IMG/VR virus record: IMGVR_UViG_3300030508_000597 | Span: 1 to 21,304 of that record | Reading direction: 5' to 3' (one strand) | Source of the DNA: a virus | DNA length: 21,304 bases | In this document: one piece after another, positions 1-6,832 of the stretch | Position numbering within the stretch: position 1 is the first letter of the stretch | Layout of the letters: each line of letters starts with the position of its first letter | Notes under the pieces: model-generated | The model's input: the letters and a program-made list of their open reading frames with translations, nothing else | Databases searched by the model: none | Told to the model about the DNA's origin: nothing | Position numbers and translations under genes: made by a program

Positions 1-354
1 ACGAATAAAAAAGGCCTCGTTTTCTGGAGAGACAATCAAACGAATCTCCTCTGGAGTCCTCCGCTGAAAGACAAGTATGCTTTCGACAAAGCCATTGAGA
101 TCACACAAGCGTCTTTTGTGGCTGAATTAGGTAAATTCAAAGACAGGGCATGGGGCATCCCAACAAGGGATGAAATCTCCGTGGCCATTGAGAACGGACT
201 GCTCAATGTTATCCCTGACGTAGAAAGCTTTTGGTCCGCCTCGGTGTTCTCCGGCGGTCGCTACAGTGCGTGGATATTCAACGGCAGCCTCGGCGGCGTC
301 GTGTACTATGGCTTCCGCATCAGTACCTATGCGGTTCGGTGCGTGGGCCGCTAG
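1..354 (+). CDS. DUF1566/Lcl-type C-terminal domain protein (5' end outside window), possible variable adhesin
   Basis: The reading frame is open from base 1, so the gene starts upstream of the window; the GTG at 118 is only an internal codon. The visible 117 residues follow the DUF1566 (Lcl C-terminal) pattern: an early GLVFW stretch, a central AWGIPTRDEI (family form WRLPTRxEL), then FWSAS, a later AW, and a terminal AVRCVGR (family form YVRCVR). Proteins with this domain are often surface-exposed adhesins, and some are the diversified targets of diversity-generating retroelements (DGRs). From about 240 to 338 the codons are mostly GGC, GTC, TTC, CGC, ATC and TAC, and there are only 13 adenines in 241-340. 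That is what adenine-directed mutagenesis of AAC-type codons would leave. No reverse transcriptase or template repeat is visible in the window. A receptor-binding or tail-fibre role is inferred, not shown. Confidence 0.7.
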   Translation, partial: TNKKGLVFWRDNQTNLLWSPPLKDKYAFDKAIEITQASFVAELGKFKDRAWGIPTRDEISVAIENGLLNVIPDVESFWSASVFSGGRYSAWIFNGSLGGVVYYGFRISTYAVRCVGR

Positions 355-415
355 GCGTGAATATCATTTGATGATTAGGTAATTGCCGACCGCAAGGGAG
401 GCTGAAAGGAACCCC

Positions 416-665
416 ATGACCACAGATTACGACGCTCTTGAAAAACTCGCACGGTCGGCGACGCCGGGACCTTGGCATAAGACGGCTGACAATGATGTAA
501 TTCAGACGGCGCACATTACTCGTGATGTTTGGTATGTGGCTTACACTGGGCACAAACCAAAAGAGGATTCTGAGTTCATCGCAGCTTGCAACCCCCACCG
601 CGATCCTCGAACTCATAGCCCGTATCCGCAGCCTAGAGGCCATGAAAGAGGGAGGCGGGGGATGA
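416..665 (+). pseudogene. Ea22-like phage protein, broken by a +1 shift in a C run (or sequencing error)
   Basis: The ATG at 416 follows an AAGGA ribosome-binding site at 407-411. The protein opens MTTDYDALEKLARSATPGPW and runs to EFIAACNP. This is the layout of Ea22-type phage proteins, where a PGPW-like segment precedes an FIAAxNP motif that continues as an LIARIRxLE helix. Here the helix lies in another frame: after the five C bases at 592-596 the original frame reads implausible Pro/Arg/His-rich sequence, while the +1 frame reads TAILELIARIRSLEAMKEG and stops at TGA 663-665. That stop overlaps the next ATG (662-664), giving a normal ATGA junction. One extra C is therefore the simplest explanation, either a real mutation or an assembly error. 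Ea22-like proteins are accessory phage proteins of unclear function. Confidence 0.65.
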
Positions 666-868
666 AGTTGTATTTTAGGGTGCCCGTTATTTTCGGATGG
701 CTGGTCTTTCACCGCGAAGATCAGTGGATGCTCTGCCAATATCCTCTGCTGGTGTGTCATTGGACCCGCGCTCATTGGATGGAACCCATCTGTGGATACG
801 TCTCCAAGCGATTATTTTGCATCGGTAAACGTGGCGGGGACTGGTCCGGTCCTTACAGTGAATTTTAA
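662..868 (+). CDS. small hypothetical protein (68 aa)
   Basis: This ORF starts at the ATG at 662, overlapping the restored stop of the preceding gene as ATGA, with a G-rich GGAGG-like segment just upstream (650-660). It is in the same frame as the 5' part of the frameshifted gene, so an automatic caller would fuse the two into a false 161-aa protein. The product begins MKLYFRVPVIFGWLVF and is rich in Trp, Cys and aromatic residues, with a short hydrophobic start that could be membrane-associated. I do not recognise a family. Its existence rests mainly on the clean start/stop junction, so the call is moderate to weak. Confidence 0.45.
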   Translation: MKLYFRVPVIFGWLVFHREDQWMLCQYPLLVCHWTRAHWMEPICGYVSKRLFCIGKRGGDWSGPYSEF

Positions 869-957
869 ATCTCCGCTCTCTTCGGAGGGCTGAGGGTGCG
901 CGGGTGCCGGTACAATTCCGGCTAAGTGGAGATAGGGTGGTCCAGCGGCCCACGCAC
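869..957 (+). other. structured leader before the PagL-like gene, with two small hairpins
   Basis: This gap holds two perfect 5-bp hairpins with 7-nt loops: CTCCG/CGGAG at 871-887 and GCCGG/CCGGC at 906-922. An alternative outer pairing joins ATCTCC (869-874) with GGAGAT (928-933), so two exclusive folds are possible. Its 3' end, 944-957, is the exact reverse complement of 339-352 at the end of the first gene. There is no U-run, so it does not look like an intrinsic terminator. It may be a 5' untranslated RNA element of the next gene, or a remnant of recombination. Function unknown. Confidence 0.35.
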
Positions 958-978
958 TTTAAAAAATGAGGGAAAATG

Positions 979-1461
979 ATGAAATATCTCTTTCTACTTC
1001 TACTCGCCAGCCAAGTCTTCGCCGATGAAGCCTTCATCAATTACGGCCTAGGTGTGGGACCTAGTGCTACTAATTCGATGATCGAGACGAAAACCGTGGA
1101 TTTGGGCTATCGCTACTATCTATTAAGATCACTTTACTGGCAGAACAAGGTAGGTTATTGGACCGACAATAGTGGCAATCCGGCTAGGAGTAGTAGTCTT
1201 TATGGAAGCTCCGGACTTGGTATTGTTGTGCATGAAGGCATTGTGGAAATTAGGAGTGGGATTGGATTGGCTATGATTACATCAACAGATAGTTATTTGG
1301 GCGGGATATTTCCCAACTTTAATGAGAATCTGGGGATTGGAATAAGGGATGAAGACGGAGCTGGGATGGGGATTGAATACAATCACATCTCAAATTGTGA
1401 TTTATATCCACAAAATCTTGGTCGGGACTTTATCAACCTTGAATTTAGTTTGAAATGGTGA
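979..1461 (+). CDS. PagL-like lipid A 3-O-deacylase family outer-membrane protein
   Basis: PagL-type enzymes are eight-stranded outer-membrane barrels that remove the 3-O acyl chain of lipid A. The 160-aa product has a signal peptide (MKYLFLLLLASQVFA, cleavage likely before DEAF), alternating beta-strand sequence through the body, and a C-terminus ending in an aromatic residue (LEFSLKW) as barrels do. Near the end, IEYNHISN matches the PagL HxS active-site motif, with H136 and S138. The residue 12 positions after the serine, where PagL has its catalytic Glu, is D150 (LGRDF), a conservative replacement. I chose the ATG at 979 over 976 because GAGGG at 968-972 then sits 6 nt upstream. The next gene starts one base after the stop. 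In a phage, such a gene could alter host LPS, for example against superinfection; that is inference. A generic barrel protein is the alternative. Confidence 0.65.
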   Translation: MKYLFLLLLASQVFADEAFINYGLGVGPSATNSMIETKTVDLGYRYYLLRSLYWQNKVGYWTDNSGNPARSSSLYGSSGLGIVVHEGIVEIRSGIGLAMITSTDSYLGGIFPNFNENLGIGIRDEDGAGMGIEYNHISNCDLYPQNLGRDFINLEFSLKW

Positions 1462-1462
1462 T

Positions 1463-2350
1463 ATGAAAAATTGGGGATATTGGACTAAAGAAAAATGTAG
1501 AGAGGACGCTCTGAGATTTAATTCTAAGAGCGCCTGGAAGTTGGAGTCTAAACACGCTTACGATAAATCCAGAATAAATGGGTGGTTACCAGAACTGACA
1601 GCGCATATGAAACCCAAAAAGAAACCCAATGGATATTGGATTAAAGAAAAAATAATGGAAGACGCTAAAAGATTTGACAGACCGTCTGATTGGGAAAGAG
1701 AGTCCCCATCTGCTCCAGTTATCGCTGGCAGAAATGGATGGCTAGAAGAGGCTACGGCGCATATGGACAAAACCTTAATGCGTTCTAAAAATCCTTTCGG
1801 TAAAAGCTTCAAACATCCCCACAATCCTCTTTTTTTAGAAGGACTTAAAAATTGCTTTAAATGTAAAATAACTAAAAAATTATCAGAATTTTATCCGAGT
1901 AAAAGAACTAAAGATGGCGCTAGACCTTTTTGTATAGATTGTCAGTTGGGAACCCCGGATAACTGGAAAAAGAACAATATAGAGAGAGTAAGAATGCAAG
2001 ATAATGAAAGAAGGAAAAAGAAACCCCATCAATATAAAAATAGTCAATTGAGATCTACTTATGGAATAAATTTAGAAGATTTTGAAGATTTTTTGAGACA
2101 ACAGGATGGAAAATGCGCTATATGTAAAATAGACCAAAAAGATTTTAAAAAGCGTATGTCTGTAGACCACGACCATAAGACTGGTTTAATCAGAGGCCTT
2201 CTGTGTGACAAATGCAATAGAGGTTTAGGACATTTTAGCGATTCACAAGACTTAATGTTAAAAGCTATAGAATACCTAAATAACAATAGGAGCACTGATA
2301 CAACATGGCAAAAAAACAGACCGGTAGCAAAAAGAAAGCGAAGAAAATGA
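1463..2350 (+). CDS. endonuclease VII-type HNH protein with duplicated N-terminal module (free-standing homing-type endonuclease)
   Basis: Residues 5-49 and 57-101 are two copies of one module (GYWxKEK, then A.RF, then NGWL.E.TAHM), a repeat known from phage homing-type endonucleases and probably DNA-contacting. C131/C134 and C157/C160 form a probable zinc site. Residues about 190-260 match the recombination endonuclease VII/HNH core: CAIC (218-221), VDHDHKTG (234-241), then GLLCDKCNRGLGHF with C248, C251 and N252. The likely product cuts DNA at or near a homing site. The gene is AT-rich and lysine-rich compared with the tail genes, which suggests separate acquisition. It begins one base after the PagL-like stop, and its last 46 nt overlap the next gene. 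The overlapping C-terminus (PVAKRKRRK) is an out-of-frame reading of that gene's lysine-rich start, so the natural end may have been lost. Confidence 0.8.
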   Translation: MKNWGYWTKEKCREDALRFNSKSAWKLESKHAYDKSRINGWLPELTAHMKPKKKPNGYWIKEKIMEDAKRFDRPSDWERESPSAPVIAGRNGWLEEATAHMDKTLMRSKNPFGKSFKHPHNPLFLEGLKNCFKCKITKKLSEFYPSKRTKDGARPFCIDCQLGTPDNWKKNNIERVRMQDNERRKKKPHQYKNSQLRSTYGINLEDFEDFLRQQDGKCAICKIDQKDFKKRMSVDHDHKTGLIRGLLCDKCNRGLGHFSDSQDLMLKAIEYLNNNRSTDTTWQKNRPVAKRKRRK

Positions 2351-2493
2351 AAAAAGAAAGCTCGGAACGCCTGTACATTAAGAAACTAATTTCATACACC
2401 GAACGCAATATCAAAGGCGACGGCAGCGATCTCGACCAGGTATTTGTGGGCCAGAAAGCAAAGCTGGTAAAGCAATTAGGGGAGACCAAGTAA
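2305..2493 (+). CDS. small lysine-rich hypothetical protein (62 aa)
   Basis: The ATG at 2305 follows AGGAG at 2288-2292 at a rather long distance (12 nt), inside the 3' end of the endonuclease gene. The product begins MAKKQTGSKKKAKKMKKESS, a strongly basic tail, then continues as a probably helical segment (RLYIKKLISYTERNI) and ends KLVKQLGETK. The basic N-terminus suggests nucleic-acid or membrane-surface contact, but no family is recognised. It sits directly against the next small gene: its TAA at 2491-2493 is followed at once by a TTG start. The 46-nt overlap with the endonuclease suggests that the endonuclease was inserted just upstream of this older gene. Confidence 0.6.
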   Translation: MAKKQTGSKKKAKKMKKESSERLYIKKLISYTERNIKGDGSDLDQVFVGQKAKLVKQLGETK

Positions 2494-2670
2494 TTGAAAT
2501 ATGTCAAGGCCTATCTGAGAGCTTGGCTAGATATGCTGGTGGTGTTTGGGCCCATCCTTCTATTCATGTCTTTTAAGGAAAGGGGTTTTAGCCCCTTTCA
2601 GTTCTATCTCATCTACGTCACGTTGTTTGCGGCCATAGCGGGGCCTATTAAGCTATTGTTTTCACAGTAA
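2494..2670 (+). CDS. 58-aa membrane protein with two transmembrane helices, TTG start
   Basis: TTG at 2494 directly follows the previous stop and is preceded by a strong AGGGGAG ribosome-binding site at 2478-2484, 9 nt away. The frame runs to TAA at 2668-2670. The product starts MKYVKAYLRAWL and has two hydrophobic stretches, roughly residues 13-28 (DMLVVFGPILLFMSF) and 38-57 (FYLIYVTLFAAIAGPIKLLF), joined by a short polar loop KERGFSPFQ. It is an inner-membrane protein by appearance. Size and two-helix layout would fit a small holin or another phage membrane peptide, but there is no lysis enzyme beside it, so that is only a possibility. The coding sequence contains a perfect 8-bp stem-loop at 2578-2599 covering the loop region. 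Most ORF callers would miss this gene because of its length and start codon. Confidence 0.65.
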   Translation: MKYVKAYLRAWLDMLVVFGPILLFMSFKERGFSPFQFYLIYVTLFAAIAGPIKLLFSQ

Positions 2671-2683
2671 TTCCATCCATTTA

Positions 2684-2692
2684 TGATATAAC
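2684..2692 (+). promoter_or_regulatory. extended -10 promoter candidate before the tail module
   Basis: TGATATAAC is an extended -10 element (TGn plus TATAAC, five of six against TATAAT). A TTCACA at 2661-2666 resembles a -35 but is 20 nt from the hexamer, so the promoter would rely on the extended element. Transcription would start near 2699, leaving about 70 nt of leader before the ATG at 2772. The same TGATATA core recurs in the gaps at 9798-9814 and 12523-12531. Confidence 0.4.
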
Positions 2693-2706
2693 GCCGGGGT
2701 AGGGTC

Positions 2707-2753
2707 AAAGATTGGAATCTTTACCTATATGGTCTTTTAGTATTTAAAGACCA
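2707..2753 (+). other. paired stem-loops in the leader of the tape measure gene
   Basis: Two perfect stems lie in the gap: AAAGAT/ATCTTT with loop TGGA (2707-2722), and TGGTCTTT/AAAGACCA with an 8-nt loop (2730-2753). Neither is followed by a T-run, so they are not classical terminators. They lie between the promoter candidate at 2684 and the AAGG site at 2761, so they would be in the 5' untranslated RNA of the tail operon. Roles in stability, processing or translational control are possible but not shown. Confidence 0.35.
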
Positions 2754-2771
2754 AACCGCTAAGGTATTGAA

Positions 2772-4958
2772 ATGGCAGAGAAAAAACTAAAAATCAGTCT
2801 TGATCTGGATGATAAAGCTTTTCAAAGCGCCGTCAAAAGGATGCAAGAACAGCTCAATCAGCTGAATAATCCCGCCAATCTTCTCCAGCAGCAGCGCCAG
2901 ATCGACCAGAAAATGCGTGCCATGGGTCTAGGAGGCCTTCCAGGAGCGCCTTCTTCGGGCCAGGTCCAGCAAGAGCAAAACAAAGCAAAACAGCAATCCG
3001 ATAAGATTTTCGAAGAAACCCGTCGCAAGATGGAAGTCATAAAAAAACTTCAAGGCGACCTAAATAAAGAACAAGCCAGCGGATTAGCAAGCGAACAAAG
3101 AAAGTTTCAGATTCAGGAAAGGCTTAACGAATTAAAGAAGCAAGAACTTAGAACCACGGGCGAACTACATACGTTGGTTAACCGTGGAAATCTAACCGGC
3201 GGCCCAGCTCCTGGGAATCAAGGTAGTTCTACTGCGGCTCTTTCTTCTCTCACTTCTTCGATAACAGGAACCGCAGCCGTTGTAACCGGCGCCGCAGCGG
3301 CCATCACCGGTGTCGCCTTGATGATCGAAAACATTCGCAGATCTTTCGCGGAATCCGGTGGTAGAGCCACAGAACTCTTATCGGCTTCCATAGCTCAAGC
3401 CGGAGCCCCTGGAGCCCAGTTCAACGCACTCTACGCTGGCAAGTCAATGGAAGAGTTTATGTTTAGGGGTGAAAGAGCTAAAGCTCATGGCGTCGCCGGT
3501 GAGCGCATGGAAGGTAGGCTGAATAATCCGCTAGCCGCGATTCTCAGGCCAAGACAATCACTTATGGGTGTGTTCGGAAATCAAGGCCAAAAGGATATGG
3601 TCCAGGCGGAGCTACGACAGGAATTCGAAGAAGAACAAGCCAAACAATACGAAGCACTTAAATCCAGTCCCGAAGGGCTCAAGAAATTGAGGGCTCAAGA
3701 ACAGTTTAGAGGAGCCGCTGGAGGCTATCTTTCCACACAACGACAACTCGGTTTGGATTACAGCACTTTTCACGGCCCCGGAGGATTCAGAGAACGAGCG
3801 GTTGGTGCTGGATTTACTGATGACATGGCGGCCCAGATGTCGGGCCAGATCATAGGAGCTGGCGGATCTACTAGAATGGGCAGAGGTTCTGTCACAGGCT
3901 TACAAGCGGCAAGAAACATGGATATCACCAATGCCGGTGGAATCCTGGGAAATCTTTCCCAAACCCTGGGAAGTTCACAAGCTTCTACTCAGGCATTTGT
4001 CAAAATGATCGCCGAAGGCAATAGACTGGGTTTAGATGGCAGCGAATTCAGAGAAGAGAATCGCAAATTCCTAGACGCCACGGCTCAGGTAATTTCTAGA
4101 AGTGAAACCGGTAATCAAGCAGATATCGAGAACATTGTAAAGCGCTTCGGCGGTTTCATGGCGGAACCCACTACCAGAGGCATTCAAGGCGCCCAAGGTG
4201 CTTATCAGGCGTTCAATCAGATAACATCGGCCAACACCGGACCTCAAGGCGTCATGCGTGCCGCTGGCATGCTTCAGGATTCCGTAATTGGAGGTATGTC
4301 CCCAATGGACAGAGCTTCGCTTTCTACGATTCCCGCCGATCAATTATCTGCCGATCATCCCATAGTACAAGAGTTATCCCGTAAATATGGCAAATCTCCA
4401 GAAGATCTTGTAGGTAGATTACAAAAAGCCGGTGCTGGAGCAATTCATCGCTTGCCTCAAGGCGATGTACTAACTAAGAGTCTTGCCGCAAAAAGAGCGC
4501 AGATGATGGGACCACTAAGTGCTAAAGGAATGGGAGAAGTCGGTGGCCAAATCAATCAGCAAGAACAAGAATTGTTTAAAGTAACTGCTATAGAATACCC
4601 TGAAATGGCTAAAAATCGCAAACAAATGGAAGCTTTTATTAAGGGCACAACTCAGCCCGCAGGAGCTGGTCGAACAGATATGTTCGAAGAAATGGCAAAG
4701 AAAAAGTTGGAAGGTCCCGGTGAAACCGGAAGAGCGGAAGACGAAATGGTCAAAGCTTTGGCAGCGGATTCCAAAGCTATATTGGAAAGTTTTAGAGGAC
4801 TGAAAGATGTGATAGTCCCAGCCGCTGATGGATTAGATAAGTTCAATAAAGCTGTAAAAGAAAACCTAGATATAGTTGGAAGAACTCCGGTCAAAAAAGA
4901 AGAGGGATCTTTTTTTCATCCCACGTCTAGAAGCAGACAACCTCAGGGCGGTAGATAA
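2772..4958 (+). CDS. tail tape measure protein candidate (728 aa)
   Basis: A tape measure protein sets tail length and passes into the host envelope on infection. Support is contextual and compositional: the gene lies directly before the hub and spike genes. Residues 15-135 are Gln/Lys/Glu-rich and coiled-coil-like (KRMQEQLNQLNN, then RKMEVIKKLQGDLNKE). One Ala/Gly/Thr-rich hydrophobic segment spans about 152-187 (SITGTAAVVTGAAAAITGVA), followed by a long helical Gly/Ala/Gln-rich body. The C-terminal 30 residues are polar and basic. AAGG at 2761-2764 precedes the ATG by 7 nt. The stop overlaps the next start as TAATG, so translation is probably coupled. If it is the ruler, 728 residues would predict a tail of only about 100 nm at the usual 1.5 angstrom per residue. 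A different internal tail protein remains possible. Confidence 0.55.
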   Translation: MAEKKLKISLDLDDKAFQSAVKRMQEQLNQLNNPANLLQQQRQIDQKMRAMGLGGLPGAPSSGQVQQEQNKAKQQSDKIFEETRRKMEVIKKLQGDLNKEQASGLASEQRKFQIQERLNELKKQELRTTGELHTLVNRGNLTGGPAPGNQGSSTAALSSLTSSITGTAAVVTGAAAAITGVALMIENIRRSFAESGGRATELLSASIAQAGAPGAQFNALYAGKSMEEFMFRGERAKAHGVAGERMEGRLNNPLAAILRPRQSLMGVFGNQGQKDMVQAELRQEFEEEQAKQYEALKSSPEGLKKLRAQEQFRGAAGGYLSTQRQLGLDYSTFHGPGGFRERAVGAGFTDDMAAQMSGQIIGAGGSTRMGRGSVTGLQAARNMDITNAGGILGNLSQTLGSSQASTQAFVKMIAEGNRLGLDGSEFREENRKFLDATAQVISRSETGNQADIENIVKRFGGFMAEPTTRGIQGAQGAYQAFNQITSANTGPQGVMRAAGMLQDSVIGGMSPMDRASLSTIPADQLSADHPIVQELSRKYGKSPEDLVGRLQKAGAGAIHRLPQGDVLTKSLAAKRAQMMGPLSAKGMGEVGGQINQQEQELFKVTAIEYPEMAKNRKQMEAFIKGTTQPAGAGRTDMFEEMAKKKLEGPGETGRAEDEMVKALAADSKAILESFRGLKDVIVPAADGLDKFNKAVKENLDIVGRTPVKKEEGSFFHPTSRSRQPQGGR

Positions 4959-6832
4959 TGGCGAATACCAACGCCTACACATATCCCCTAACCGTACATG
5001 GTAACGGCCAAGGAGAAGGTTTTGTAAATCAAAGCAGTCCTACCTGGGTCCTAACTTTCGTAAGCTGGCAACAAAGAGATACGCTTAGGACGACTCCAAG
5101 CAATGGAGTCAACTATACCACGGTGAGACCTAAACCGTTAGTAGTTGAAAACGACTGTATTCAGGTTTCCGCCAATGTTAATAAAGGCGTTCTTACTCCC
5201 TCTATGTCGGCCACTCTTCTTATGACCGACGTAAATTATGAAACCGAAATCGCGCCCGGTGATTTCGTAATAGTAAATATGTTGAACTGGGAATCCGAAG
5301 CCCGACGTGTTGCCGACAACGCCAGAAATAGTTTACCCATCAATGGAGCCAATGACGGATTTAAGGGTGTTTTCAAAGTACAAGGGGTCAGAGAATCATT
5401 GGCTATTATTGATCAGGAAAAAGGAACTAAATCGCTGGTATATAGAATTACGGGTTTTGCTTTCACGGAATTCAATAATACCATTTACTTTAATCAAAAT
5501 CTCGTCGATCAATCCGAACAAAATAACGTCAATCTATGGTTTACCAACCTAGCCTCTGCCTGGGCGCTCATGGTAACCAATAAAGGACTTACTAACGTTC
5601 AGGACATAATGCAGTTCTTGATAGAAGTTCTAGTTGGAAATGGGATAGGCGACAATGGAAGATTTGTAAAAGGCATAGTTAAAAGTCCAAACACACTATT
5701 TTTTATTCCCGGTCTTTTGGGGAAACTATTGAATGTGCCGGAAGCCGTTGCGGCTAAAGACGTGTACAACTATCTTTTTGGTATACAGAGTTATAACGCC
5801 AATGCTAGTCAAGACGCTGCCAGCGGTCTCAACCCAACGATTTCGCAAGACGATGGAAGATTTTTCGTTACCAGCAATAAATGCCAGGGTGAAACCGTAA
5901 CCAAACCAGAATATTGGAATCAGGTTCAGGTTTGGTCAATCCTTAATCAATTCTCCAATGCTCCAATCAACGAACTATATACCTGTTTTAGGCTCTCCCC
6001 AGATGGTGATGTCATGCCAACCGTGGTTTTCAGACAAATACCTTTCACGAATGATGATTTTGCCGTAGGTGGTTTTCAAGTTACTAGATTTATGAACATC
6101 CCAAGATGGAAGATAGATCCTGCCATAGTTTATAATTTTGATCTAGGTAGAGACGAATCTGCTAGAATTAATTTTGTTCAGTACTTCGGTAGGTCTACAT
6201 TGGGTCCAGAAGGCTACGATCTTTCTTCTGAAACCGCACAAAAGAACTATCTTTACGACGTCGATGATGTCAAGAGAAGCGGGCTCCGACCTTATGTAGT
6301 CACTTCCCTTTTCGACGAACCCGTTAATTATGCCAATAAGACCGATTATAAAAGCGTTTATTGGGCCAAGATATTGGGAGATGCTCTTATCGGCGGCCAG
6401 TTAAAAATGAACGGAACCATAGAATGCGTGGGCATCGTAGATCCCATCGCAGTAGGAGATAATCTACAGTTCAACGGAGTCGTGTATCACATAGAACAGA
6501 TCTCACATACCTGTGCGATATCACCCGCAGATGGTAGGAAGAAATTTGTAACCACACTAAGTGTTAGTCACGGCATAAGCATTGGTTCCAGCAAACAAGG
6601 CTTAAAATACGCGGAAATGACATTCTCCGATGCCTACGCTTTGCGACAAAACGATTACAAACATAATCAAATTCTTCCCGGAGTATCAGAAAGCCAAGAC
6701 ACGGTTTACAGAAGCGCTCCTTCTAATCCAGATACCCCGCATGGTGGTGGAACCGGATTTCCTCAACCCAATACAGGCACTTCTATTAACAGCCCTCAAC
6801 GCACTGGCGGCGGGGAGAATACCAACACATGA
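4958..6832 (+). CDS. baseplate hub protein, gp27/gpD-like (624 aa)
   Basis: The hub joins the end of the tail tube to the central spike. The call rests on position (between the tape measure candidate and the spike, overlapping each by 1-4 bases) and on the protein pattern. An N-terminal beta-rich part is followed by VVENDCIQVSANVNKGVLTPS and TLLMTDVNYETEIAPGDFVIV, which reads like the beta-barrel of gp27/gpD-type hubs, where a coordinate-defining barrel sets off PGD turns. Later comes a second barrel near residues 480-530 (GTIECVGIVDPIAVGDNLQFNG then VYHIEQISHTC), a common hub ending where the channel barrel closes. The last about 50 residues are Gly/Pro/Thr/Asn-rich and probably flexible. 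No enzymatic motif is seen. Size is larger than T4 gp27 (391 aa), in the range of elaborate hubs of larger phages. Confidence 0.65.
   Translation: MANTNAYTYPLTVHGNGQGEGFVNQSSPTWVLTFVSWQQRDTLRTTPSNGVNYTTVRPKPLVVENDCIQVSANVNKGVLTPSMSATLLMTDVNYETEIAPGDFVIVNMLNWESEARRVADNARNSLPINGANDGFKGVFKVQGVRESLAIIDQEKGTKSLVYRITGFAFTEFNNTIYFNQNLVDQSEQNNVNLWFTNLASAWALMVTNKGLTNVQDIMQFLIEVLVGNGIGDNGRFVKGIVKSPNTLFFIPGLLGKLLNVPEAVAAKDVYNYLFGIQSYNANASQDAASGLNPTISQDDGRFFVTSNKCQGETVTKPEYWNQVQVWSILNQFSNAPINELYTCFRLSPDGDVMPTVVFRQIPFTNDDFAVGGFQVTRFMNIPRWKIDPAIVYNFDLGRDESARINFVQYFGRSTLGPEGYDLSSETAQKNYLYDVDDVKRSGLRPYVVTSLFDEPVNYANKTDYKSVYWAKILGDALIGGQLKMNGTIECVGIVDPIAVGDNLQFNGVVYHIEQISHTCAISPADGRKKFVTTLSVSHGISIGSSKQGLKYAEMTFSDAYALRQNDYKHNQILPGVSESQDTVYRSAPSNPDTPHGGGTGFPQPNTGTSINSPQRTGGGENTNT

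Noticed and set aside
383-868. Single 161-aa gene from the TTG at 383
   Set aside because: The TTG has no good ribosome site, the ATG at 416 does, and the frame after the C run reads implausible sequence until the separate ATG at 662.
905-930. tRNA T-arm-like hairpin (5-bp stem, 7-nt loop TACAATT)
   Set aside because: There is no matching 7-bp acceptor stem, anticodon arm or conserved TTC loop at the right distances, so no tRNA is called.
320-1040. Minus-strand open frames (320-775 and 687-1040)
   Set aside because: They overlap the frameshifted Ea22-like gene, the small gene and the leader, have no ribosome-binding site, and their Ser/Arg/Pro-rich sequence looks like antisense reading.
2578-2599. 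Rho-independent terminator from the 8-bp stem
   Set aside because: No T-run follows and the stem lies inside the 58-aa coding region.
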